From Luteimicrobium subarcticum (lineage in GTDB: Bacteria > Actinomycetota > Actinomycetes > Actinomycetales > Cellulomonadaceae): a stretch of 64,000 nt of DNA. The stretch is taken from contig NZ_PGTZ01000011.1 in assembly GCF_002798015.1 (NCBI RefSeq), positions 1-64,000 on the forward strand, written 5' to 3'. Position 1 is the stretch's first letter. The number at the start of each line of letters is the position of its first letter. The translations under genes were made by a program, and so were the position numbers. A model generated the notes under the pieces. That model was not told where the DNA came from, did not search any database, and saw nothing but the letters and a program-made list of their open reading frames with translations. This document shows positions 17,549-25,207 of the stretch, piece after piece.

Positions 17549-18191
17549 GCGCTCTGGCCGAGCTGCCGTCGAGCACGACGGGCGCGTTCGACGGCGGTGG
17601 CCGAGCGGTCTGGTCGCGCTGCTGCTGTCTGTCGGTGGGCTCCTCCTCATCGCGGCGGGCGTCTCCACGGTGGGTGACCCGGCGGCAGCTGAGGCCGCGT
17701 TCTCGCGTGCCCAGGACGGGGCAGGGGACCGGGCGCACGGGCTCCACGTCGGCGAGGCCCCACCGGGGTTCACGGTGACCCGTGAGCTCCCGGCGGGCGT
17801 CCGACCGGTCCAGGTGGTCGCCACGAACGGCTGTTACGGCGCGTGGGACACCATCCCGGACGTGTCCCGGCTCCACCGGGGCCAGGTCGTCGCGTACGGG
17901 GTGGTCATGACGCGGGAGGAGTACCTCGGGGGAGACACCGGCTTCACCTCCTGCCCGACGGGTGATCCGAGCTCGGCGACGTTGTTGCTCGGGGGAGTGG
18001 CAGTCGGATTCGTCGGCGCGGGGACGGTGCTGGGCGTCGTCCTGCTCGGGTGGGGCAGGCGCAGCGGTGTCAGTCCCTGGCCGGGCTGGTACCCGGACCC
18101 CGCCGGCGGGCCCGACCTGCGGTGGTGGGACGGATCCGCATGGACGCCGGCGACCAGACCTGCGACGGCACGAGTGTCCGTCATCGAATAA
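17496..18191 (+). CDS. DUF2510 membrane protein, third tandem paralogue (start region ambiguous)
   Basis: The certain part starts at about 17615: a transmembrane helix (GLVALLLSVGGLLLIAAGV), then LHVGEAPPGFTV, TNGCYGAW, TGFTSCPTG, a second helix and the DUF2510 motif GWYPDPAGGPDLRWWDG. It lacks about 55 residues of the domain present in its paralogues. In this frame the only upstream start is GTG 17496, overlapping the previous gene by 53 bases with an Arg-rich leader. A better start, GTG 17545 in the GTGA overlap (VSALAELPSS, like VSAPESSAP of its paralogue), is in another frame. A one-base loss near 17595-17615 would reconcile them. Confidence 0.6.
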   Translation: MRCGPWRHCPAAPGGRRERSGRAAVEHDGRVRRRWPSGLVALLLSVGGLLLIAAGVSTVGDPAAAEAAFSRAQDGAGDRAHGLHVGEAPPGFTVTRELPAGVRPVQVVATNGCYGAWDTIPDVSRLHRGQVVAYGVVMTREEYLGGDTGFTSCPTGDPSSATLLLGGVAVGFVGAGTVLGVVLLGWGRRSGVSPWPGWYPDPAGGPDLRWWDGSAWTPATRPATARVSVIE

Positions 18192-18195
18192 ATAG

Positions 18196-18208
18196 TGTGC
18201 CAAGCGCG
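18196..18208 (+). repeat. Copy 2 of the TGTGCCAAGCGCG repeat
   Basis: This is an exact match to 16533-16545, placed directly after the stop of the third paralogue and before the tRNA-Pro terminator region. Confidence 0.4.
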
Positions 18209-18280
18209 ATACACCGCGGAATCCAAGAACAAACGACAAGCACGGACGCCAGGGGGAAGGGCCGCCCGGACACAACAAAA

Positions 18281-18318
18281 GGACACTCGGACCTACGAAT
18301 TCGTAGGTCCGAGTGTCC
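18281..18318. terminator. 38-bp perfect palindrome, terminator of tRNA-Pro
   Basis: The two 19-base halves (18281-18299 and 18300-18318) are exactly complementary with no spacer. Read on the minus strand it lies 24 bases after the tRNA and is followed by TTTTGTTG, so it should act as an intrinsic terminator. In the other direction it could stop transcripts from the tandem membrane-protein genes. Confidence 0.8.
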
Positions 18319-18342
18319 TCGATGTCCTGAGACATCACACGG

Positions 18343-18416
<74 letters not shown>

Positions 18417-18545
18417 TTCCGACCCCGTGGGGCCTCGGAAATACTACCCCACGTCGGACGTCGTCCGGCACGCCGACCGCCCGGCGGACACGGGTCCCAC
18501 CGAGATCGGCCGGGGTCGCGGTCGCCGGCGGATAGGGTCGGGGAC

Positions 18546-18923
18546 GTGAGCACGCGCAACCCCGCCCCGCGTGGCGGCCGCCCGAACGACCGCTACGGAG
18601 ACGACGGCACCGCCCGGCTCGCCCTCGTCCCCGGAGTGCTGGCGGCTGTCGCCGCGGTGATCGGGATCGCGTTCGAGCCGGACTCGGGCGGGATGACCGT
18701 CGTACGGTACGTCGTCGCGATCCTGGCGCTCATCATGATCGTGTTCGCCGTGCAGGCGAAGGCGTTCGTCTGGGTCGCGCCCCTCGTGGCGATCGCCGTC
18801 CTGTGGAACCCGGTGGCGCCGTTCCACTTCGGCGACGCGTGGTGGGTCGCTGCCGAGCTCGCGGCTGCCGCGCTGCTGGTCACGGTCGGCGTCCTGGTGA
18901 AGGTCCCGGACCAGCAGCGGTAG
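18546..18923 (+). CDS. Small integral membrane protein (DUF6804-like)
   Basis: The 125-residue protein starts at GTG 18546, with a polar 24-residue N-terminus followed by four hydrophobic segments (about 27-45, 53-68, 72-88, 97-117). The last loop, NPVAPFHFGDAWW, is the recognisable part and resembles small actinomycete membrane proteins grouped as DUF6804. A TAGGGT hexamer ends ten bases before the start, so transcription may begin close to the start codon. No function is known. Confidence 0.75.
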   Translation: MSTRNPAPRGGRPNDRYGDDGTARLALVPGVLAAVAAVIGIAFEPDSGGMTVVRYVVAILALIMIVFAVQAKAFVWVAPLVAIAVLWNPVAPFHFGDAWWVAAELAAAALLVTVGVLVKVPDQQR

Positions 18924-18943
18924 CGGCGCCCGGAGCCGGCGTC

Positions 18944-19600
18944 TCAGCCCGGGAACCCGCCCAGGAGCTGCTCGAACGACGGCGTCGCCGAGAACTCGTC
19001 CCGCGGTGCGGCGTCCGCGGCGACGGCACGCGCTGCCACGAGGGACGCGAGCTGGCGGCCCGCCCGTCGGATGCGGTCCGGGAGCGGCCCGCCGGTCGCG
19101 GTGTCGTCGCGGGCGTCGGCCCAGTCGTCGGTCGCGGCGAACACGGACGTCGTGGCGACGTCCGCCCGCAGGTACGTGAGCAGGGGCCGCAGGGAGTACT
19201 CGAGCGCGAGCGAGTGGCGCGCGGTCCCACCCGTGGCGCCGAGCAGCACGGGCATCCCTGTCAGCGAGTCCTTGTCGAGGACGTCCACGAACGACTTGAA
19301 CAGCCCCGAGTACGTCGTGGTGAACAGCGGCGTCACGAGGATCACGCCGTCGGCGTGCGTCACGGCGTCGATCGCGTCGGCCAGCGCGCCCGTGGCGAAC
19401 CCGGTGAGCATCGTGTCGATGATCGCGTGGGCGTGGTCGCGCAGCTCGACGACCTGGATCTCGGCGTCGGGTGCGCCGGGCTCGAGGTCGGCCAGCGCGG
19501 CGCGGGTCGCGTCGGCGAGGCGGTCGCCGAGGAGGCGCGTGGACGACGGCTGGCTGAGGCCGGCGGAGACGACGACGAGCCGTCGGGCGCTGATGGGCAT
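18944..19600 (-). CDS. NADPH-dependent FMN reductase-like protein (CE1759 type)
   Basis: ATG 19600 is chosen for the upstream GGAGGG. The 218-residue product shows a flavodoxin-like fold: VVVSAGLSQPSSTR at the start (phosphate-binding loop for FMN), ADGVILVTPLFTTTYSGLF in the middle (the flavin-contacting segment of NAD(P)H:FMN reductases), and GATGGTARHSLALEY. It lies 50 bases downstream of a flavin-dependent monooxygenase gene on the same strand. The reductase probably supplies reduced FMN to that monooxygenase. The same pairing occurs in other actinomycetes as CE1758/CE1759-type genes. Confidence 0.85.
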   Translation of the reverse strand: MPISARRLVVVSAGLSQPSSTRLLGDRLADATRAALADLEPGAPDAEIQVVELRDHAHAIIDTMLTGFATGALADAIDAVTHADGVILVTPLFTTTYSGLFKSFVDVLDKDSLTGMPVLLGATGGTARHSLALEYSLRPLLTYLRADVATTSVFAATDDWADARDDTATGGPLPDRIRRAGRQLASLVAARAVAADAAPRDEFSATPSFEQLLGGFPG

Positions 19601-19650
19601 GTTCCCTCCGTGGTTGACCGAGTCAATCGTCACATGGGTGTCGACGGTGG

Positions 19651-20841
19651 TCACAACGCCTCCTCGAGGAGATCCGTTCCCTCGGTGGTGTCGGCGTCCT
19701 CGGCGCGACGCCCGGTCCAGCGGTCCTCGGTGCCGCCGACGTGCGCGGCACCCTCGACGCCGGCGTCGCGCGCTGCGGCGACGCGCTGGGCGTGGCTGGG
19801 CGGGTCGGACGGGACGTGCGCGGGCCGGTGCTTGTCGGCCTCGGCGCGGAGCACGGGGACGATGTCCTCGGCGAGGATGTCGATCTGCTCCAGGACCGTC
19901 TTGAGGGGCAGCCCGGCGTGGTCGACGAGGAACAGCTGGCGCTGGTAGTCGCCGACGTCCTCGCGGAAGGCCGCGTACCGGTCGATGACCTGCTGGGGCG
20001 AGCCGACGGTGAGCGGCGTCTCGCGCGTGAAGTCCTCCATGGACGGACCGTGGCCGTACACGGGCGCCTCGTTGAAGTAGGGGAGGAACTCGTCCCACGC
20101 CTTCTGGGAGTCCTTGCGGGCGAAGAACTGGCCACCGAGGCCGACGATCGCCTGGTCGGCGGTGCCGTGGCCGTAGTGCTCGTAGCGCTCCCGGTAGAAG
20201 CGCACCATCTGCTTCGTGTGGCTCATGGGCCAGAAGATGTTGTTGTGGAGGAACCCGTCGCCGTAGTAGGCGGCCTGCTCGGCGATCTCGGGGGAGCGGA
20301 TCGAGCCGTGCCACACGAACGGGGGGACGCCGTCGAGGGGGCGCGGCGTCGACGTGAAGCCCTGCAAGGGGGTGCGGAACCGGCCCTTCCAGTCGACGAC
20401 GTCCTCGGTCCACAGCCGGCGGACGAGCGCGTAGTTCTCGATGGCGAGCTGGATGCCGTTGCGGATGTCCTGCCCGAACCACGGGTACACCGGCCCGGTG
20501 TTGCCGCGGCCCATCATGAGGTCCATGCGTCCGTCGCTGATCACCTGGAGCATCGCGTACTCCTCGGCGATCCGGACGGGGTCGTTGGTGGTGATGAGGG
20601 TGGTCGCTGTCGACAGGGTGATGTTCTTCGTCACGCCGGCGAGGTAGCCGAGCATCGTCGTCGGGGACGACGCGACGAACGGCGGGTTGTGGTGCTCGCC
20701 CGTGGCGAAGACGTCGAGCCCGGCCTCGTCGGCGTGCTTCGCGATGGTGAGCATGTTGCGGACGCGCTCGGTGTCGTCGGGGGTGTGACCGGTGACCGGG
20801 TCGGTGGTGACGTCGCTGACGGTGAAGATTCCGAACTGCAT
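19651..20841 (-). CDS. LLM-class flavin-dependent monooxygenase (CE1758 type)
   Basis: The 396-residue luciferase-like monooxygenase starts at ATG 20841 with GAGGAG upstream. Typical segments are QFGIFTVSD at the start, AKHADEAGLDVFATGEHH (the helix after strand one of the TIM barrel), DGRMDLMMGRGNTGPVY (FMN-phosphate region) and PPFVWHGSIRSPEIAEQAAY. Such enzymes oxidise organic substrates with FMNH2 and oxygen; the substrate is unknown. The FMN reductase gene directly downstream fits the need for reduced flavin, so the two likely form a two-component system. Confidence 0.87.
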   Translation of the reverse strand: MQFGIFTVSDVTTDPVTGHTPDDTERVRNMLTIAKHADEAGLDVFATGEHHNPPFVASSPTTMLGYLAGVTKNITLSTATTLITTNDPVRIAEEYAMLQVISDGRMDLMMGRGNTGPVYPWFGQDIRNGIQLAIENYALVRRLWTEDVVDWKGRFRTPLQGFTSTPRPLDGVPPFVWHGSIRSPEIAEQAAYYGDGFLHNNIFWPMSHTKQMVRFYRERYEHYGHGTADQAIVGLGGQFFARKDSQKAWDEFLPYFNEAPVYGHGPSMEDFTRETPLTVGSPQQVIDRYAAFREDVGDYQRQLFLVDHAGLPLKTVLEQIDILAEDIVPVLRAEADKHRPAHVPSDPPSHAQRVAAARDAGVEGAAHVGGTEDRWTGRRAEDADTTEGTDLLEEAL

Positions 20842-20971
20842 GTCCGCGCTCCTCGGGAGAACTCAAGATCGATGCGTTTGCATCTATCGACGCGTTCAAC
20901 CGCCCGTCGGGCGGCCCTATTCCCCGACCACCAGCGTGCGCCGTCGGACGCGTCCCGTCACGCGGGACGGC

Positions 20972-22177
20972 TCACCCGGGCACCCCGCGACGCTGTGCCC
21001 GCGCGGCGAACTCGTCCATCGCGGCAAGGATCGCGGGCGCCTGCCACACCCGGTTGCGCCGCCCCACGGTGACGGGTGTGAGCACGCCGGCGTGCTCGAG
21101 GGCGTCGACGGCGTTGCGCGCACCGCGGTCGGACACCCCGAGCGCGGACGCGACGTGCGCGGCGTTCACCACCGGTTGCGTGAACAGGTGGTCGACGAGC
21201 CGCCACGCGGTCGAGTCCGACCGCACGGTCAGGGTGTCGCGCCAGCGGTCGCGCAGCTCGACGACCTGGGCCGCGAGCGCCCGTCCGTTCGCGACGGCGG
21301 CCCGTGCGCCGTGGGCGACCTCGGTGACGAGGGGGTCGAGGTGGCCGTCGCGGTAGGCGGTGAGGGCGTCGAAGTAGCGCTGGACGTTGCCGAGGAGGCC
21401 GGCAGAGACGGGGACCGTGGCGTGCGTGACCAGGCCGGCAGACCGCAGGACGGTGTGGATCAGGGCACGCCCGGTGCGTCCGTTGCCGTCCTCGAACGGG
21501 TGGACGGTCTCGAACTGGGCGTGCACGACGGCGGCACGCAGCAGGCCGGTGACGTCGGCGCGGCGCGCGAAGGCGCACAGGTCGTCGAGCGCGGCGGGGA
21601 CCGCGTCGGCGCGGGGGGCGACGTAGTCGGCGTCGTGCGGGCTGAGGGTGCTCGCGCCGATCCACACGGCGCGGTCGCGCAGCCGTCCCGCGATCTCGGG
21701 GGCGCTGTCCTGGAGCAGCGCGCGGTGCACCGCGAGGACGGCCGCGGCGTCGAGGTCGTCGTCGAGCGCGAGTGCCTGCCGCATCGCGCGCGAGTTCGCG
21801 GCGACGACCTGCGCGTTCTCCCGCGAGGACAGCCCGAGCTCGGCCACGGCGACGTTGCGGGCGCTGGAGGTGAGGTGCTCGATCTGGGAGGACGACGCCG
21901 CCTCGGAGCGCAAGAGGACGGCGGGCATGGCGACGGGGAGGGTGGCGGACTCGGCGTCGAAGGTGAGCATGAGGGTGCTGGTGCGTTCGACGAGCTCGAG
22001 GGTGTCGCGGCTGAGGTGTGCGGCGGGGGAGAGGTCGGCGATGCGGGGGACGACGGCGGCGCGGTAGGGCCGTTCCATGCGCCGCTTCTGCCAGATGTCG
22101 AGGTGGGGCTCGATCTCGGGTGCGATGTGCCAGGGGACGCGTTCGTACGTGAGGGCGGGCCACGAGTGCGTCGTCAT
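20972..22177 (-). CDS. Fic-domain protein with N-terminal inhibitory helix
   Basis: Fic proteins usually transfer AMP from ATP to a protein hydroxyl. The catalytic loop HPFEDGNGRTGR lies at about residues 226-237 with every key residue present. An N-terminal segment SSSQIEHL (95-102) matches the (S/T)xxxE inhibitory helix of class II Fic proteins, with His101 where Gly/Asn is usual. The C-terminal 100 residues hold a winged-helix domain (VVNAAHVASALGVSDRGARNAVD). Length is 401 residues from ATG 22177, chosen for AGGGGG upstream; an ATG at 22201 is possible. Its DNA-binding end and an upstream inverted repeat suggest autoregulation, which is inferred. Confidence 0.88.
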   Translation of the reverse strand: MTTHSWPALTYERVPWHIAPEIEPHLDIWQKRRMERPYRAAVVPRIADLSPAAHLSRDTLELVERTSTLMLTFDAESATLPVAMPAVLLRSEAASSSQIEHLTSSARNVAVAELGLSSRENAQVVAANSRAMRQALALDDDLDAAAVLAVHRALLQDSAPEIAGRLRDRAVWIGASTLSPHDADYVAPRADAVPAALDDLCAFARRADVTGLLRAAVVHAQFETVHPFEDGNGRTGRALIHTVLRSAGLVTHATVPVSAGLLGNVQRYFDALTAYRDGHLDPLVTEVAHGARAAVANGRALAAQVVELRDRWRDTLTVRSDSTAWRLVDHLFTQPVVNAAHVASALGVSDRGARNAVDALEHAGVLTPVTVGRRNRVWQAPAILAAMDEFAARAQRRGVPG

Positions 22178-22217
22178 CCTGCAGTTCCCCCTGCGTGTCA
22201 TGAAGTCTGGGATCTAG

Positions 22218-22246
22218 CCTTCATCAAGCATAGCCCTTATTGAAGG
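22218..22246. promoter_or_regulatory. Inverted repeat in the fic promoter region
   Basis: CCTTCATCAA (22218-22227) and TTATTGAAGG (22237-22246) pair at eight of ten positions across a nine-base spacer, in an AT-rich gap between divergent genes. It may be the operator for the winged helix of the Fic protein. Confidence 0.35.
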
Positions 22247-22329
22247 ATAAGGCAGAGGGTTTCGTGTGTGCCGGTCGCCGTGAAGGCTCCGCCAGGACGC
22301 AGGGGCGCGTCCTCCCTAGGCTCCCTCTC

Positions 22330-22953
22330 ATGGCGCGCTACTTCGACGTGCACCCGACGGACCCGCAGCCGCGTTCGATCGCCCAGGTCGCGGCGCTCCT
22401 GCGCGAGGACGACCTCGTCGTGTACCCCACCGACTCCTGCTACGCCCTGGGCTGCCAGCTCGGCAGCCGGACCGGGCCCGACCGCATCCGCCGCCTGCGC
22501 CACCTCGACGCGCGGCACGACTTCACGCTCGTGTGTGCCGACTTCGCGCAGCTCGGCCACTTCGTGCGGATCGACAACGCGGCGTTCCGTGCCATCCGGG
22601 CCGCGACGCCGGGTGCCTACACGTTCATCCTCAAGGCCACGCCCGAGGTGCCGCGACGGCTCGCCCACCCGAAGAAGAAGACGGTCGGCGTGCGCATCCC
22701 CGCCAACCCGGTGGCGCTGGCGATCGTCCGGGCGCTCGGCGAGCCGCTGCTGTCCAGCACGCTCCTGCTGCCCGACCAGGACGAGCCGCCCACGGACGGC
22801 TGGACCATCAAGGAGGAGCTCGACCACCAGGTCGACGCCGTCGTGGACGCGGGGGACTGCGGGACCGAACCGACGACCGTCGTCGACTTCTCGTCCGGGT
22901 ACCCCGAGGTGGTACGCGTCGGGGCCGGCGACCCCGCGCCGTTCGAGGGCTGA
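22330..22953 (+). CDS. Threonylcarbamoyl-AMP synthase-like protein (YciO/Sua5 family)
   Basis: The 207-residue protein belongs to the YrdC/Sua5/YciO family, whose synthases make the threonylcarbamoyl-AMP used for t6A in tRNAs. Family marks are DLVVYPTDSCYALGCQ (37-52), IRRLRHLD, PGAYTFILKAT, KKKTVGVRIPANP and LLSSTLLLPDQDEP. The length and 'HPTDPQPRSI' start are like YciO rather than TsaC, and YciO proteins are much weaker synthases. ATG 22330 follows a TAGGCT hexamer by seven bases with no Shine-Dalgarno site, which suggests a leaderless transcript. Confidence 0.85.
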   Translation: MARYFDVHPTDPQPRSIAQVAALLREDDLVVYPTDSCYALGCQLGSRTGPDRIRRLRHLDARHDFTLVCADFAQLGHFVRIDNAAFRAIRAATPGAYTFILKATPEVPRRLAHPKKKTVGVRIPANPVALAIVRALGEPLLSSTLLLPDQDEPPTDGWTIKEELDHQVDAVVDAGDCGTEPTTVVDFSSGYPEVVRVGAGDPAPFEG

Positions 22954-22998
22954 CCTCGTCGGCGCGGGGCCACCGGCCCCGGTTCGCGCGACCTGCCG

Positions 22999-23571
22999 TC
23001 AGGGTTCGGTGACGGCGAGCGCCTCGGCCGCCTCGGCGGCCGCGGTCTCGGTGTCCTCACCGGACGTCGACAGCTCGCCGCCGGCGTTCTCCAGGTGGGC
23101 GCGGACGAACCAGTGGAACAGCTCGAGGTCGTGCAGGTGCCCGACCAGGAGGTCGTTCGTCACGTCGTCGAGGTCCTCGGTGTCCTTGGCCGCCTTGCGG
23201 TGGTCGGAGATGACGCCCTGGTAGACCTCGTCGAGCGCACCGAGGTGCGCGATGGACGATGCGCGGCCGAGGCTGTAGTCCTTCCAGGTGCGGCCGGCGA
23301 CGATCGCGTCGGGGGTGCCCTGCGGGGACACGCCGAGGGTGGCGATGCGCTCGGCGATCGCGTCCACCATGAGGCGCACGGCGTCGACCTGGGGGTCGAT
23401 CATCTCGTGCACGGCGATGAAGTGCGGCCCGACGACGTTCCAGTGCACGTGCTTGAGCGTGAGGGCCAGGTCGTTCAGCGAGTTGAGTCGTTCCTGCAGG
23501 ATCGCGGCGACCTTGGCGCCGTCCTCGAGGGACAGGCCGGGAACGGTGTAGGACGGCTTCGACGTGGCCAT
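22999..23571 (-). CDS. dps: Dps family DNA-binding ferritin-like protein
   Basis: Dps forms 12-subunit shells that oxidise and store iron and protect DNA under stress. ATG 23571 has AAGGAG upstream. The ferroxidase signature is clear: LKHVHWNVVGPHFIAVHEMID (residues 39-59, shared His43 and His55), then Asp70 and Glu74 in VDAIAERI. The core four-helix bundle ends near residue 155. An Ala/Glu-rich acidic tail of about 30 residues (to 190) extends beyond the usual length. It stands alone; upstream 23572-23712 shows nothing further. Confidence 0.93.
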   Translation of the reverse strand: MATSKPSYTVPGLSLEDGAKVAAILQERLNSLNDLALTLKHVHWNVVGPHFIAVHEMIDPQVDAVRLMVDAIAERIATLGVSPQGTPDAIVAGRTWKDYSLGRASSIAHLGALDEVYQGVISDHRKAAKDTEDLDDVTNDLLVGHLHDLELFHWFVRAHLENAGGELSTSGEDTETAAAEAAEALAVTEP

Positions 23572-23712
23572 CGGTGCTCCTTCCGTGGCGCGTGCGTCGC
23601 GCCTCCCTCCCACCGTGCCCGGCCGGACCGGTCGTCGCACGGCGGAACCGGGTGCGGCGGGCGATGTTCGCAGTCAGCGAGCGCCGGCGGGTGTTGTGCC
23701 GGGCCGAGGCGC

Positions 23713-25191
23713 TCAGCGGGCCGCCGGCCTCCTCGTGAGCGGAGGCACCAGGTCGGTGACCGGTTCGCGGGTCCACCAGTCCCCGGTGGCGCGGTGCTCG
23801 GCGCGCGTCGTGTACCGGTAGCGGAAGAGCCGCGCCCGCACCGCGACCGGAGGGGCGCCGTCGAACGGGTCGTGCGCGAGCAGGCGCAGCGTGGGTCGGT
23901 CGGCGGCGAGCAGCCGGCCGAGGAACGTGTCGAACCACGTGTCGTCGTACCCGCGCAGGGCGAGGAACCACATGAGCCAGTCCAGCCGCAGGTGGTAGGG
24001 CGCGACCTGCCGGGGGCGCCGCCCGACCGGACCGGGCTTGCCCCGGAACACGTACTCGTGCCAGGTGCCCGCGTCACCCTGGCCCTCGACGACGACCTCG
24101 AAGCGTCGCTTCGTCATCGACCCGAACGCGCCGTACGCGTTGACGAACCGCCACCGACCGAAGCTCGCGTTCATGAGCTGCTGCGACGAGAAGAGGTTGC
24201 GCAGCGGCGGCCACGACCGGGCGACGAGCACCACCGTCACGGCGACGACGGCCACGACGAACGCGACGGGGACGTCGTGCACCGCCCCGGACGGCCCGCT
24301 GCCGTCTCCGTCCGGGCCCGTCGGCGACACCCACGGCAGCAGCCGCGCCCACGTGACGTCGTCGACCACCGCGAGCGCCAGCACCACCGCGGCCGCGTTC
24401 AGCCACGCGTAGTTGCCCGTCGTGATCAGCGCGACCTGGGTCACCAGCATCACCAGGGCGCCGACGGACGCCACAGGCTGCGGGGCGAGCAGCAGCAGGG
24501 GCGCGCCGAGCTGGGCGACGTGGCTGCCCGCGACCTCGGTGCGGTGCCACCACCCCGGCAGGTGGTGGGCGTGCCAGCTCAGCGGCCCGGGCATCGGCTG
24601 GGTCTCCTGGTGGTACTGCATCGCCGTGAGGTCCCGCCAGGACGGGTCGCCGCTGCGGAGCTTGATGAGCCCGGCGCCGAGCTCGAGGCGCAGCAGGAGC
24701 CACCGGGCGAGCACCACGACGACCGGGACCGGCACGGGGACGTCGTCCGACCCGCACCAGGCGACGAGGAACGTCAGCTCGCAGAGCAGGGTCTCCCACC
24801 CGAAGCCGTAGAACGTCTGCCCGACGGCCACGATCGACAGGTAGCCGCCCCAGCAGGCGAGCAGGACGAGGGTGGGGACCCACCACGGGCCGGCCTGGGG
24901 GAGCCCGACGACGACGCTCGCGCCGAGCACCACGCCGGTCCATGCCACGACACGCAGGAGCCGGTCGTCGTACCGCAGCCGGAACAGGCTGGGGGTGCGG
25001 TGGCGGCGCGCCAGGTGCGCGGTCCGCGCGACGTACCGGGGAACGGGCAGCAGCCCGCGCTCACCGAGCAGCGCCGGGAACTGGGCGGCGGCGGACGCGA
25101 ACGCGACCACGAGCAGCGCGCCGGTCCCGCGTTGCAGGACCTGGCGCGCCGCGTCGTAGTCGTGCGTGAAGAGGCTGTCGGACCACTCTAC
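23713..25191 (-). CDS. Lipase-maturation-factor-like membrane protein, start codon unclear
   Basis: This large membrane protein has about eight hydrophobic segments and the hallmarks of LMF1-like proteins: ALLGERGLLPVPRYV, GYLSIVAVGQTFYGFGWE, RLELGAGLIKLRSGD, QYHQETQPMPGPLSW, then a soluble C-terminal part (VNAYGAFGSMTKRRFEVVVEG, RLDWLMWFLALRGY). The first standard start in frame is GTG 25110. Similarity extends 27 codons further, to VEWSDSLFTHDYDAARQ at 25191, where the first codon is GTA with GAGGTGG upstream. GTA is not a normal start, so it may be a mutated GTG, a rare start or a sequence error. The gene begins 16 bases after glgP. Confidence 0.78.
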   Translation of the reverse strand, partial: VEWSDSLFTHDYDAARQVLQRGTGALLVVAFASAAAQFPALLGERGLLPVPRYVARTAHLARRHRTPSLFRLRYDDRLLRVVAWTGVVLGASVVVGLPQAGPWWVPTLVLLACWGGYLSIVAVGQTFYGFGWETLLCELTFLVAWCGSDDVPVPVPVVVVLARWLLLRLELGAGLIKLRSGDPSWRDLTAMQYHQETQPMPGPLSWHAHHLPGWWHRTEVAGSHVAQLGAPLLLLAPQPVASVGALVMLVTQVALITTGNYAWLNAAAVVLALAVVDDVTWARLLPWVSPTGPDGDGSGPSGAVHDVPVAFVVAVVAVTVVLVARSWPPLRNLFSSQQLMNASFGRWRFVNAYGAFGSMTKRRFEVVVEGQGDAGTWHEYVFRGKPGPVGRRPRQVAPYHLRLDWLMWFLALRGYDDTWFDTFLGRLLAADRPTLRLLAHDPFDGAPPVAVRARLFRYRYTTRAEHRATGDWWTREPVTDLVPPLTRRPAAR

Positions 25192-25207
25192 GTCTCGCCA
25201 CCTCGGT

